From: Urophycis tenuis
Lineage: Eukaryota; Chordata; Actinopteri; Gadiformes; Phycidae
NCBI GenBank assembly: GCA_036785325.1
Contig: JAXIVH010000137.1
Coordinates: 186,001-250,000 of the forward strand
DNA: 64,000 nt
Direction: 5' to 3'
Shown: piece by piece, positions 55,901 through 64,000 of the stretch
Layout: every line of letters begins with the position of its first letter
Numbering within the stretch: the stretch's first letter is position 1
Made by a program: the position numbers and the translations under genes
The notes under the pieces: generated by a model
Told to the model about the DNA's origin: nothing
Database searches by the model: none
The model's input: the letters and a program-made list of their open reading frames with translations, nothing else

Positions 55901-57288
55901 GACTCATTACTCCCGAGTCGTATAAAAGATTAGTTCATATTGAATGAATCGTTCACGACCGACACATCACTATGGGGATCGAGGGAAACGGCATTTCGGT
56001 TTTTGTGTATGTCCTGTACATTCATGAAAACTGACAATAAAGTTTACTTGACTTGACTTGACTTGACTCAATTTAGCAGACGCTTTTATCCAAAGCGACT
56101 TACAAAGAGTAAATTTGTCCGAACGACCAAGTTTGCCCTCTCTGATCAATAAAGTACCCATCTCTAGTATTTTTATGTCGCACTACAATGATGGACTGTA
56201 AAAAATACAAATGGATGTGGGATCCCTGACATTACCAAGCAGTCAACACGACAGTAGTGAGGGTGCAGATACACGTTGTGTCGCCCTTCCTCAAGCAGTG
56301 GAAACCCATTGCTTGCATTACATCTAAACTTACCTTAGCTGTTCTTCTCTGAAAGGCGTTTTCATTGGTGACAGTGAAAAGCTGTGTCCCTGCACGGCCG
56401 GGTACTTTAATTTCTATTTCCATTGAATAGTTATGGCCCATAGCATGTTTCCAATACTCTCCCACTGCCTGGTACACCATGATCGTTGACTGGACATGAA
56501 ACAAAACGAGAAGTGAAACACGGACAGACGGATGTGTACAGAGGACCATGAAAGCAGAGCATGGAAAAAAAGAAAGCATTAGAAGAGTGAGAGACAGAAT
56601 TAAATGTTAGATTGAAATGAAACGCATTTTACCTGAGTGGATTGAAACGTATTTTACCTGAGTGGATAAAAAGCCCCCGTTCTGGGTCTGAGTGTTGAGC
56701 CATCTTACTACTGGGGCGGCAGCCTCAAATTCCTTTAACCAGGTAAAAATACATTTACATTTACATAACTTGTGGATTACATGTTCATGTAATGTTTATA
56801 TGCGATGTGTTTATATGTAATGCAAGCATGTCACAGGGCATTTGAATGACCTGAATTCGAAACATTCCAATATACACCATGTTTTGTGTCGGTGACACAG
56901 CACAAATGAACAACCAAGCGTCGCAACAAGGGGACGCTCACCTTGGCCTTGACCAGCGCCAACAGAGCATAGGCTGTGGCCTCCAGGGTGAAGAGGTGAC
57001 CCGAGGGCACCTTCCAGTGGGTCAAGTCTGAGAAGCACAGAGCAGACCAGCCGATAATGCATCTCACCGCTTGTTTTTCTGCATCGTTTGTCCGTTGATA
57101 TATACTTGTGTGGGTTTTGGACAGGAGTTGTTAGAACCTTGGGATACAACTTTGTAGAGGATCTCCTTGTTGAACTTGTCTTCGTTGGCCAGTGCATAGG
57201 ATACCATGGCGACAGCATATGGGTTGGTGAGGTAAGGTAAACGCTTCTCCAGGTAACCTACAGCTTTCTGTATGCTCTCTGGCATGCT
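39761..57288 (-). CDS. c3: Complement component C3 (copy C3-A), last 15 exons; 5' part beyond right edge
   Basis: Exons read leftward: 57138-57288, 56942-57027, 56658-56732, 56334-56489, 55129-55191, 44479-44560, 43772-43817, 43413-43500, 43246-43335, 43059-43161, 42408-42497, 42167-42253, 41938-42021, 41483-41621, 39761-39902. They total 1482 nt, 493 codons plus TAG, with every phase consistent. Content: end of the thioester domain (SIQKAVGYLEKRLPYL, TLEATAYALLALVKAK), CUB and MG8 regions (MTILDIGLLTGYTPD, SDRGSLIIYLDKVSHKKPEE, VGVLQPAAVSIYEYYN), then the C345C/netrin module (EECTMQKKGKIENN, RYLIMGTFLN, KTWIEYWPTDTECQ). The thioester motif itself is off the window. One intron is expanded to 10.6 kb by a fold-back plus Gypsy insertion. 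Oddities: a GC donor after the 13th exon shown, a weak donor after the first, and a doubled donor after the third. Confidence 0.92.
39903..41482. other. C3-A last intron, with a LINE 3' tail
   Basis: 1580-base intron. At about 40060-40215 the plus strand reads CATTTGCACTTCTGGTTAGA, TGTTGTCCCTGTACTTGTAC, ACAATAACAATAAAATTGAATC, a fish LINE 3' end. Nothing else recognised. Confidence 0.55.
41932..41937 (-). other. GC-type splice donor after C3-A exon 41938-42021
   Basis: The exon ends KVIKEG split as GAAG|GCAAGT, the optimal GC-donor consensus. The next exon starts after TTTACAG with GATCTTCTGAT (GSSD) in matching phase. No GT alternative keeps the frame. Confidence 0.85.
42073..42137. repeat. 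(CA)n microsatellite in C3-A intron
   Basis: About 30 CA units, 30 bases from the exon at 42167. Confidence 0.95.
42878..42936 (-). pseudogene. Partial duplicate of C3-A exon 43059-43161 with its donor
   Basis: On the minus strand it reads KVGVLQPAAVSIYEFYNG followed by GTGAGT, nearly identical to the 3' half of the exon at 43059-43161 (KVGVLQPAAVSIYEYYNG). It lies in the intron just downstream. It has a donor but no acceptor, so it should not be spliced in. Confidence 0.85.
43513..43566. repeat. (CA)n microsatellite
   Basis: About 26 CA units, starting 13 bases upstream of the acceptor-side boundary of exon 43413-43500. Confidence 0.95.
43921..43963. repeat. (CTGT)n microsatellite
   Basis: About ten TCTG/CTGT units in the C3-A intron; a (TAA)n run also lies at about 44319-44342. 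Confidence 0.95.
44561..44709. other. Left outer flank of fold-back element with array units
   Basis: GTTCAGGAAATTAATC and TTGAATATATTGAATGAAAC-type units also occur here, outside the last position that pairs with the right arm. It may be an extra partial copy of the element end. It lies 50 bases upstream of the C3-A exon at 44479-44560. Confidence 0.5.
45071..45354 (+). other. Conserved reading frame in left arm of the fold-back element
   Basis: Starts MSQAARNLVAAILNNEDMIN and reaches a stop at TGC TAA (about 45148-45150). The neighbouring frame continues AQYPARSSDKEILSLFNRGR, PTTTGQAATYRAK, MYNLRPYTRKVYGHKNG, stop at 45353. The right arm carries the same second part on the minus strand with mainly matching residues (46307-46056). 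The second frame keeps its residues between arms despite base changes, so it may derive from a real protein. I do not recognise a domain. Confidence 0.4.
46294..47725 (-). repeat. Gypsy-1 LTR (3' LTR in element sense)
   Basis: Contains a CCCTGGG..CCCAGGG stem (46375-46395) next to a PBS-like GACAACGCCA, and the last codons and stop of pol (47640). Internal open frames are shared exactly with the other LTR and are not genes. Confidence 0.92.
47640..51880 (-). CDS. pol: Gypsy-1 pol polyprotein (protease, RT, RNase H, integrase)
   Basis: About 1400 codons, fully open. From the start: aspartic protease CLVDTGSMVSTI (residue about 40); RT with FSTMDLASGYNQVPM and LLLYLDDIVVFSS (about 495); RNase H with EVDASYGGLGAVLSQ (about 650) and VVYTDNNPLSHL; integrase zinc domain HQGHGHQGIERTL...CQACERCQ (about 905-940), core Asp in AIDFTVLEP, Asp in IHSDQGRSFE and Glu in GNGQCERFNRTL (about 970, 1030, 1065); then a long basic and proline-rich tail. 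No ATG fits the start; the frame overlaps the gag end at GGAAAACTAG, so -1 recoding is likely. The last roughly 28 codons lie inside the 3' LTR. Possibly still active. Confidence 0.92.
51872..52933 (-). CDS. gag: Gypsy-1 gag
   Basis: 353 codons from MEGELQELRDLVAQL (ATG 52933), chosen because Gypsy-2 gag begins the same way (MEDEIQELRELIAQL); the open frame extends further upstream but without conservation. A coiled-coil-like N-terminus is followed by a capsid region (FVPRDRKCPIFRGR, FLFDHLEGEAREEIKYR, LEELYG, FFSRRQHEGETLLEFSLAL, RDQFVEHVLDGSLRRELKQF) and one CCHC knuckle CRRCQQPGHIARECGA near residue 315. It ends VPEN-TAG at 51872. It builds the particle shell and packages RNA. pol follows in the -1 frame. 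Confidence 0.9.
   Translation of the reverse strand: MEGELQELRDLVAQLRADNERLRQEQVAAVPGPSTVPSVLVAPAACSIASAPSAERLIFVPRDRKCPIFRGRSGVGLAEWLEEVQACMRARHLSASDQAFFLFDHLEGEAREEIKYRSSEERSDPAQIIAVLEELYGCVESYVALQEAFFSRRQHEGETLLEFSLALMGLMTSVKQRAPSGVPNAEVLLRDQFVEHVLDGSLRRELKQFVRRQPTATLLEARSEAIRWEREGLPGGVRGRSHSVPSVFSAQCVVQGSHQAGVSSPQASELSEMREMLKLQQEQLNQLTLSISRLQVSQQQSRTAFRGPIICRRCQQPGHIARECGARVPAHAQPSLPVSQPSRPSHSAQVPEN
53161..53177 (-). other. Gypsy-1 primer-binding site
   Basis: Minus strand TGGCGTTGTCGGCAGGA, immediately after the 5' LTR. Its complement ends in CCA as a tRNA 3' end must. The same 17 bases follow the LTR of Gypsy-2 at 59077-59093. The tRNA was not identified. Confidence 0.85.
53178..54609 (-). 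repeat. Gypsy-1 LTR (5' LTR in element sense)
   Basis: Copy of 46294-47725 at a constant offset. In element sense it ends CCGCCACAATC directly before the primer-binding site. Confidence 0.92.
55387..55972. mobile_element. hAT MITE with TAGTG[TA]TG...CACTA ends
   Basis: A 586-bp non-coding unit. Ends TAGTGTTGGGAAGACCGAGTC-like (left) and ...GACCGACACATCACTA (right), imperfect inverse. The 8-bp duplication TGGGGATC is exact at 55379-55386 and 55973-55980. Rich in GAACGA/TCGTTC words. In a C3-A intron. Confidence 0.9.
55990..56115. mobile_element. LINE/SINE tail relics
   Basis: TGACAATAAAGTTTACTTGA followed by (CTTGA)n is a plus-strand LINE tail (56030-56067). It abuts TTTAGCAGACGCTTTTATCC / AAAGCGACTTAC (56072-56105), the minus-strand 3' tail of fish V-SINE/L2-type elements. 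Confidence 0.65.
56621..56665 (-). repeat. Tandem duplication of a C3-A exon donor
   Basis: CACTCAG|GTAAAA at the end of exon 56658-56732 is repeated exactly 25 bases downstream, giving a second donor with exon end at 56633. Confidence 0.85.
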
Positions 57289-57640
57289 CTGCACACATGG
57301 TATGAAACTTATTTAAGATCAAGCGATATGATGCCAAAGCAGAGAACAAAATAATCAACACAAATACAAATCTAGCTTTTGTCTTGACACTGAGAAACAT
57401 TGAACATCATCAACATGACGAAGTGATTTGCTTATCGGACCAATACTCATGAGAGAGAGGGGAATTTCTATGTTGAGTATTAAAAAGTTTTCATGAATGT
57501 GATACATTTTTGCTTTTCACCATCATTCTTCACCTTGAATTTGAAATACTTTAATTATTAAGGTAACCAATTTCTGGTGATATCAAGTTTGACAAATGTG
57601 TTGTTTTACCCAATAATACCAGTAAGAAATAAAGCCCCAT
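57289..57640. other. C3-A intron left of Gypsy-2; nothing recognised
   Basis: AT-rich intron sequence upstream of the first C3-A exon in view. No exon, RNA or repeat end identified. Confidence 0.5.
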
Positions 57641-57644
57641 TCAC

Positions 57645-59076
57645 ACATGCAGTTGCAGCAGTATAGAGGTGCTACGTCACTGAGTGCTGTTGTATTTAGC
57701 GCCACAGGTGGCGGTCATCAGGTGGGCCAGTATAAAAGCAACCGCCCTTCACTGGCTATTCCTCTTGCGCCTCTGACGTCACTGGTGCGTCACTTCCGGG
57801 TCATAGGTTGTTGGCCCGACAGGTATGGCTGCCTGCTGTTTCACTACACTGGCCGCTTGGTTCTTTCTACGTGCTCACGGCATTTGTGTTTGGTTGTAGG
57901 GCAGCTGCTCGCGTGCTGCTCCGTGCGTCCCGTATGTGCAGGCGTAGCTTGTGCGTGGTAAGTGTCCTCCCTTTCTCGCCATTGTAGTTGATGCTGTCTG
58001 AGGGCTAACGCTAGTGTGGTCACAGGTAAATGCCAGCAGTGGCCGGTCTTCTCTCTCCCTCCCTCCTCCGGTGCAAATGGGGGTGTCTCTAAACAGGTAT
58101 GTGTGTTTTAGTATAGCAACCAACCACAGTATTTACTGTTAAATGTAGTGATGCTAATGGTGTGTTTTCTATAATTAGGTCTAACATCCGATAAGCTCAT
58201 TGAGTCGCTGCTGCTGCTTTGTGCTGCTGCTTTGCTGCTTTATTTTGGATGCTGCTTTGTTTTAGCTGCTTGCTCTGAGTCCATCTTCACGCTGCTTTGT
58301 CTGCTCCTTCCAGGCTACTTGGCTGCATGGCTGCTTTTGCTCCGGACTGTTTGGCGGCCGCTGCGGCCTGGCGTCTGTGGCCCACGCCGTGCCCCAGAGC
58401 AACGCCTGCGTGGTTTAACTGGGGCTTGGCCTCCTTGTGTGCGTGTGTGAATGAATGTTAGGTTATTTGAGTAATTTTGTCATTTGTGATCTATTTCTTA
58501 TTTAAATTTGTTTTGTTCTTTAGTTAACTTTCATTTTAAGTGGGCAGTTATTGATATTGGTTAAGATTATTTGCCCCTTTTTGTTTTGTGATTGGCTTGT
58601 TGATTTGTTTATTTCTCTTTTAGTTGCTGGAGACTGGTGTTGGCGGTGCTGGTGCCCAGGTGGTGGTCTCCCCTTCTGTCTGCTGTGTCTGGGGAAGCGG
58701 GTTTCACTTCACTAAGGGTGTGTCACGTGTCGGGTGTTTTTGAGTTTACTTATTTTGGGGAATCCCCCCCCTGCACTCAGCCCCTGTCCATACACTCAGC
58801 TCCAGCCCCCTTTGTGTTTGATCTTTGTTTGATTTTTGTATGAATGGAAATGAAGTATTTTAAACAACTCTTTAATAATAAAATTGTATATTTTTCTATA
58901 ATTGCCTGAACCACGTCTCGTGCCTTACTGAGTAAAATTACCTGTGTGCTTCCAAATTTATTCCCTGGGTGAAATTCCCAGGGTGGCGTTGTCGGTTCCT
59001 TTTCCCTAATTTGGTTGTTGGTCAGAATATTAGATTTATTTTCTCTTTGTTTTCACCTTATCCTCGCCACAAAACT
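57645..59076 (+). repeat. Gypsy-2 5' LTR
   Basis: Ends ...ATCCTCGCCACAAAACT before the PBS. Contains TATAAAAG (57731-57738), a late CCCTGGG/CCCAGGG stem (58963-58983) and a PBS-like TGGCGTTGTCGG (58984-58995). The right LTR is off the window, so the left limit is approximate. Short open frames in it are not genes. Confidence 0.7.
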
Positions 59077-59093
59077 TGGCGTTGTCGGCAGGA
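59077..59093 (+). other. Gypsy-2 primer-binding site
   Basis: TGGCGTTGTCGGCAGGA, identical to the Gypsy-1 site and placed right after the LTR. Confidence 0.85.
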
Positions 59094-59329
59094 TTACTCT
59101 TTATCAAACGGCTGAGACGTGTGTTCCCTTGTTTTCTTTTGTTGTTGACTTTATTTTGTTGTGTGACATACTTCTGTTTTTGTGCATGCAGATTGGAGCG
59201 ATCAAAGACAAAGCAGCAGCGGCTCCTTGTGGGTCTTCATGAGTTTTGGTGAGGTGCCTCCTACAGGTTTGACTTTTTGTGATGCCTTTGCATCATAAGT
59301 ATTTGTAGTGTAGTGGATCTATAGTAATC

Positions 59330-60369
59330 ATGGAGGATGAAATACAGGAACTTAGAGAGCTGATCGCACAGTTAAAAGCAGATAATGAGCGGTTGCGACA
59401 GGGACAGGCTGGCCCTAGTGTTTTACCGTCTACCTCTTCAGCACCATCTGTTGCCCCTTCTACTTCTAGTCCCTCTGTAGCAGAGAGACTAATTTTTGTG
59501 CCTAGAGATAGGAAGTGTCCTGTCTTTAGGGGAAGGACAGGCGTAGGATTGAGTGAGTGGGTGGAGGAGGTGCTGGCGAGTATGAGGGCTCGACGTTTAT
59601 CCCGGTTCGACCAGGCGTTTTTCCTGTTTGATCACATCGAAGGTGAGGCCAAGGATGAGATAAAGTATCGCTTTGCCGCTGAGAGGGAGGACCCCACTAA
59701 AATACTTGCAATTTTAGAGGAGCTGTACGGGTGTTCAGAGTCTTATGTCTCTTCGGCAGGCCTTCTTCTCCAGGAGGCAGCAAGAAGGAGAAACTGTTCA
59801 GGAGTTCTCCCTCGCTTTGATGGGCCTCATGGAGAAGGTGAAACAGTGTGCCCCTGCTGACATGCTAAAGGCCGAGGTCCTCTTGAGAGACCAGTTTGTT
59901 GAGCACGTTTTGAATAGTTCATTGCGCCGTGAGTTGAAGCAGTTGGTGCGTGGTCAGCCTGATTGTACCTTGCTCAATGTGAGGGCCGAGGCAATCCGCT
60001 GGGAGCGTGAAGGTTTGCCTGGTGGCGTGAGAGATCGCAGCCACTCGGTCCCATTAGTGTATGGTGTCCAGTATGGCGTTCATGGTGGTCCGCAGGTTGC
60101 TCTTCCATCCTCCTCTGCGTCTGAGATGAGGGAGATGTTTAAGCGTCAGCAGGAGCAGCTTAATCAGCTCATGGGAAGCATAGCTCAGCTCCAGAACTCC
60201 AACCAGTACCGTCGTCCATCACGGCCTGGACCTGTAGTGTGTAGACGTTGTTATCAGCCAGGACATTTTGCACGTGAGTGTGATGGGCCGCGGGTTTCTT
60301 CTCATTCACCGTTCCCCTCGCGACCCTATTTCTGGTCAGCAGCCTCGCTCCCCGGTGTCGGAAAACTAG
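59330..60369 (+). pseudogene. gag: Gypsy-2 gag, frameshifted
   Basis: Begins MEDEIQELRELIAQL (ATG 59330), continuing FLFDHIEGEAKDEIKYR, LEELYGCSESYV. A shift near 59745 moves the frame, which resumes as LRQAFFSRRQQEGETVQEF through RDQFVEHVLNSSLRRELKQL to the knuckle CRRCYQPGHFARECDG. A second small shift near 60320 puts the end into the pol frame; the ancestral gag end (SEN-TAG, 60361-60369) is still legible in the original frame. Confidence 0.85.
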
Positions 60370-63300
60370 CGCCCACCAAACTGCAGAGCCACAGTTTGGG
60401 TGGGGCAGCTTCTGGCTCACAAGCTGTTTTATGTAACTTGGATGCTTCTGAATTAATTTTGTCATGTCCCCATTTGGATGTAGACATGGGTGGTGTGAAG
60501 GTCCCTTGTCTGGTAGACACCGGCTCCATGGTGTCTACAATTTCTGAGAGCTTTTTCCGCCAGCATCTCGAGCCTTGGAGCCAGGAGCGTCTCCGTTTTT
60601 ATAACTGGTTGGAGCTTAGAGCTGCTAATGGTCTGACTATCCCTTACCTTGGCTACTTGGAGCTTGACATGCAACTTTTTGGCAAACTGATGCCCCAATG
60701 TGGTGTGTTGGTGGTGAAGGACCCGCCTGGTGGGGTGCATTCTAAAGTGCCTGGTGTTTTGGGGATGAACGTGAGCCGCAAGTGCTACCAGGAACTTTTT
60801 GGTCAGTATGGTTAAGCGTTGTTTTCTCAAGTCTGTATCTCAAAGGCCTCTAAGCCAGTCGTGCAGGCACTGCATCAGTGCCATCATGCTAGTGATGTCG
60901 CTTCCCAGGATGTTCCAGGGAAAGTGACGGTCAGGGGTAAGAGGGGTTGGCAGATTCCAGGTGGTGTAATGAAAATTGTGGCTGCCACATGTTCCGAGCA
61001 GTACTCCGGGTCTACGGTACTGTTTGAGCCTTCAGAGGCTGGTTTGCCTGCTGGCTTGCTTGCTTCCCCTTCCTTGGTTCGTGTCATCAGAGGTACCGCC
61101 TACATACCTGTCATTAATGTTGGCTGTAATGACGTTGTTTGTACCCTCGCACGGTTGTCAGCATGCTGGATTTTGTTAATGTAGTCAGCCTTCCTTCAGG
61201 GGTCACTGAGATGCCATCGGCTGTGGCCACGGTGTCTTCTTAGACCGCTTCCCCTAGTGTGGAGCCGGTGGAGAGTGTAGATTTGTCATCGTTGTCTGTG
61301 GAGGAACAGGGCCCAGTGAAGTCCCTGCTTAAACAGTACTCCTCAGTCTTTTCCACCAATGATACTGACCTGGGCTGTACCAATCTCATCTCCCATGACA
61401 TCCCTTTGGTAGATGATACCCCAGTGAAAACGCTATAGGCGCATCTCACCCTCAGAATATGAGGTTGTGAAGGAGCACAAATCATTCGTGAGAGTAGCAG
61501 CCCCTATGCGTCCCCTATCTTGTTGGTACGGAAGAACGGTGGCACCATGCGTATGTGTGTTGATTACCGGCAGCTAAATAGTCAGACCCGAAGAGATGCC
61601 TTTCCTCTCCCACGTATAGAGGAGTCTCTGGATGCGTTGTCTGGTGCTCGTTGGTTTTCCACTATGGACTTGTCCAACGGTTATAACCAGGTGCCAGTCA
61701 CTGAGGCTGACCGGCCAAGACTGCTTTTTGTACCCCGTTCGGTTTGTTTGAGTGGAACAGAATGCCTTTTGGGCTCTGTAACGCCCCCAGCACTTTCCAG
61801 AGATTAATGCAACGCATCTTCGGTGACCAGCAGTGTCAGTCCTTGTTGTTATATCTAGACGACATTGTTGTATTTTCCTCTACTGTGGAACAGCATGTGG
61901 AGAGGCTCCAGATGGTGCTAGAGCGACTTCAGCATGAGGGCCTCAAAGCCAAGCTAAGCAAGTGCTTCTTCTTTCGCAAAGAAGTGAACTATTTGGGCCA
62001 TGTGATCTCGGCCGACGGCGTCTCCACAGATCCAGGCAAGATTGAAGTGGTTGCTAATTGGCCGATTCCCACTACTGCCTCTGAACTTTTCTTGGTTTCG
62101 CCAGTTACTACCGGCACTTTGTGGAAGGATTTGCTAAGCAGGCAGCTCCGCTCCATAGGGCTGTGGCTGAATGTGGTGGCACTAAGACCAGCAGGAAGGT
62201 TGAGCAGCGGCTTTCAAGGTGTTGGACGGACAAGTGTAACCAGAGCTTTGAAACACTGAGAGCTAAGCTCACAACAGCACCAGTGTTGGCTTATGCAGAT
62301 TTCTCTCTTCCGTTTATTCTGGAAGTTGATGCAAGCCATGGTGGCTTGGGTGCAGTCCTTTCTCAGTCTAAGGCAGGAAAGGTGAGGCCTATAACCTATG
62401 CTAGCCGGGGCCTGCGACCCACCGAGAGGAACATGGTAAACTACAGCTCCATGAAAGTTGAGTTTTTGGCCCTTAAGTGGGCCATGACAGAGAAATTTCG
62501 AGAGTACTTGTTGGGTAACAAATGTGTCGTGTATACCGATAACAACCCCCTTAGTCATTTGTCCTCTGCTAAGCTGGCTGTTACTGAGCAGAGGTGGGCA
62601 GCCCAGTTAGCTTCTTTTGACTTCGAGATAAAGTACCGAACAGGGAAGAGCAACACCAATGCAGATGCTCTCTCCCGTCAGCATCCATCTGGTCCCCAGG
62701 ACGTAGCTGTGATGCTTCCAGGCACTGCAATGCAATGCCCAAGTCTTTGCAGCAGGCTCTGGGGTTGGGAAAGGCAGAGGTCACCCAGGCTGCTATTACA
62801 GCCTTGCCACAGCACACTTTTCCCGAACTCAGTCTTGCTCAGCAGTCTGACCCTGTGATACAGGAACTGTTGCCCTTTTGGAGAAAGAACCAGCGCCCTA
62901 GTCGTGAGGAGTGGGCACGGCTCTCCCAGCCCACGCTGGTTTTGCTCCAGCAGTGGGACCGCTTACTTGAGAGGGACGGTGTCCTGTATCAGAAGGTGTG
63001 TCGCCCTGATGGCTCTGAAGCCATGTTTCAGCTGTTGTTGCCAAAAGCATGGGTAGATGAAGTTCTGACCCAGGTGCACCAGGAGCATGGTCACCAGGGG
63101 GTGGAGCGAACATTGGTGCTCCTTCGGTCCTGATGCTACTGGCCTGGTATGTCTTCCGAGGTGACTCAATGGTGTCAGAGATGTGAGCGTTGTCAAGTAG
63201 CCAAAGATGTTCACCCAAAAGCACATAGCTTTATGGGGCATCTTTTAGCGTCCCGCCCTAATGAAATCCTCGCCATCGACTACACGACTCTAGAGCCAGC

Positions 63301-64000
63301 CCAGAATGGTTTAGAGAATGTTTTGGTGCTTACAGATGTTTTTAGTAAGTACACTGTGGCTATCCGTACTTGGGATCAGCGTGCTGCTACTGTGGCTAGG
63401 GTTTTGGTGTCGGAGTGGTTTTATAAGTTTGGCGTCCCTGCTCGTTTGCATTCTGACCAAGGCCGTAACTTTGAAAGCTCCCTCATCCAGCAGTTGTGTG
63501 ACCTGTATGTGATCGTAAAATCGCGCACCACCCCATACCATCCGGAAGGAAATGGTCAGTGCGAGCGCTTCAACCGGACCCTCCACAACTTACTGCGTAC
63601 TCTGCCAGTGTCCCGGAAAAGGGATTGGCATGGGTGTCTGCCTCATGTGTTGTATTGTTATAATACAACTCCCCACCAGTCAACCAGAGAGTCACCCTTT
63701 TTCTTGATGTTCGTTCAGGAACCTAGATTGCCGATTGATTTCTTGTTGGGTCGAGTTGAGAGTCCTGTGGGTGGCTCTGTTCATGAGTGGGTTCAAGAGT
63801 ACCAAGCCCGTTTGCATGTAGTGTTCGAAGGAGCAAGAGAGCGCTTGAAACATGCTGCAGATCGGCGGAAGCGAATTCACGATCAGCATGTCAGAGACCT
63901 GCCCTTGCAGGAAGGCCAGCGTGTGTATTTGCGTGACTTAAGTGCTAGGGGGCCCCAAAAGACCCGAGATCGGTGGAGTTCTGTTAGGTATCGTGTGTTG
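60370..64000 (+). pseudogene. pol: Gypsy-2 pol remnants
   Basis: Protease CLVDTGSMVSTI near 60510. Stop TAA at about 60813. RT: MCVDYRQLNSQTRRDAFPLP and FSTMDLSNGYNQVPV (61520-61720), a shift, then MPFGLCNAPSTFQRLM and LLLYLDDIVVFSS (61744-62080). RNase H: EVDASHGGLGAVLSQ and VVYTDNNPLSHLSS (62121-62700). Integrase zinc domain HQEHGHQGVERTL near 63080 with a TGA at about 63132, core IDYTTLEPAQNG, HSDQGRNFE and GNGQCERFNRTL to about 63600, then the C-terminal part to the edge. Inactive. Confidence 0.87.

Larger units (their letters stand above)
57645..64000 (+). mobile_element. Gypsy-2: decayed Ty3/Gypsy element, same clade as Gypsy-1, cut by window edge
   Basis: Plus-strand element: 5' LTR about 57645-59076 (TATAAAAG at 57731; the start is estimated from the Gypsy-1 LTR length), PBS 59077-59093, gag from 59330, then protease, RT, RNase H and integrase up to the edge. 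Protein segments match Gypsy-1 throughout (LIFVPRDRKCP, DTGSMVSTI, YLDDIVVFSS, YTDNNPLSHLSSAKL), but stops and frameshifts occur repeatedly. It probably sits in the next upstream C3-A intron, opposite in strand to C3. Confidence 0.9.

Overview
The window looks like a ray-finned (teleost) fish chromosome. It carries intron-rich complement C3 genes with the fish domain layout, surrounded by typical fish repeats: Rex3 and L2-type LINEs, tRNA-derived SINEs, a Tol2-like hAT transposon, and Ty3/Gypsy elements including a Gmr1-like one. There are no operons, and host genes occupy only a few kilobases of exons. Everything here comes from reading the sequence; no database search was run.

Host genes. 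Two C3 copies lie head to tail on the minus strand. The left one (C3-B) shows its promoter, signal-peptide exon and 18 phase-consistent exons through the anaphylatoxin (C3a) domain (14657 down to 182), then runs off the left edge. The right one (C3-A) enters from the right edge. It shows its last 15 exons, from the thioester domain to the C345C/netrin module and stop (57288 down to 39761), with a polyA signal at 39616-39621. Between them, on the opposite strand, is an orphan C3 promoter plus signal-peptide exon (31584-31732) with no following exon that I can find. All exons read are open. Two introns use GC donors, one exon has a tandem duplicated donor, and part of another exon is duplicated in the next intron.

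Region by region. 1-14.7 kb: C3-B; intron 7 holds an L2-type LINE (4.66-8.84 kb) split by a solo LTR. 15.9-18.9 kb: a broken RTE-like LINE (minus). 19.16-19.55 kb: a tRNA-derived SINE. 19.55-30.6 kb: a Gmr1-like Gypsy element (integrase before reverse transcriptase) carrying three nested insertions: a non-autonomous hAT, a 4.6-kb Tol2-like hAT, and a 5'-inverted LINE end. 31.05 kb: a SINE. 31.6 kb: the orphan C3 exon. 31.8-34.76 kb: Rex3. 36.35-38.86 kb: a Gypsy solo LTR carrying a hAT with a BED-finger ORF. 39.8-57.3 kb: C3-A, one of whose introns (44.6-55.1 kb) holds a giant fold-back element whose right arm is cut by a young 8.3-kb Gypsy element with matching LTRs. 57.6-64 kb: a second, decayed Gypsy element of a related family on the plus strand, cut by the window edge.

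How it fits together. The C3 copies encode the central complement protein. The transposons are mostly passengers that enlarge introns and intergenic space, but several sit close enough to splice sites, or are palindromic enough, to affect C3 expression or stability. The most unusual items are the interrupted fold-back element, the Tol2-like transposon that appears disabled only by one homopolymer slip, the inverted orphan C3 exon, and the solo LTR whose removal in silico leaves a 1003-codon LINE frame.
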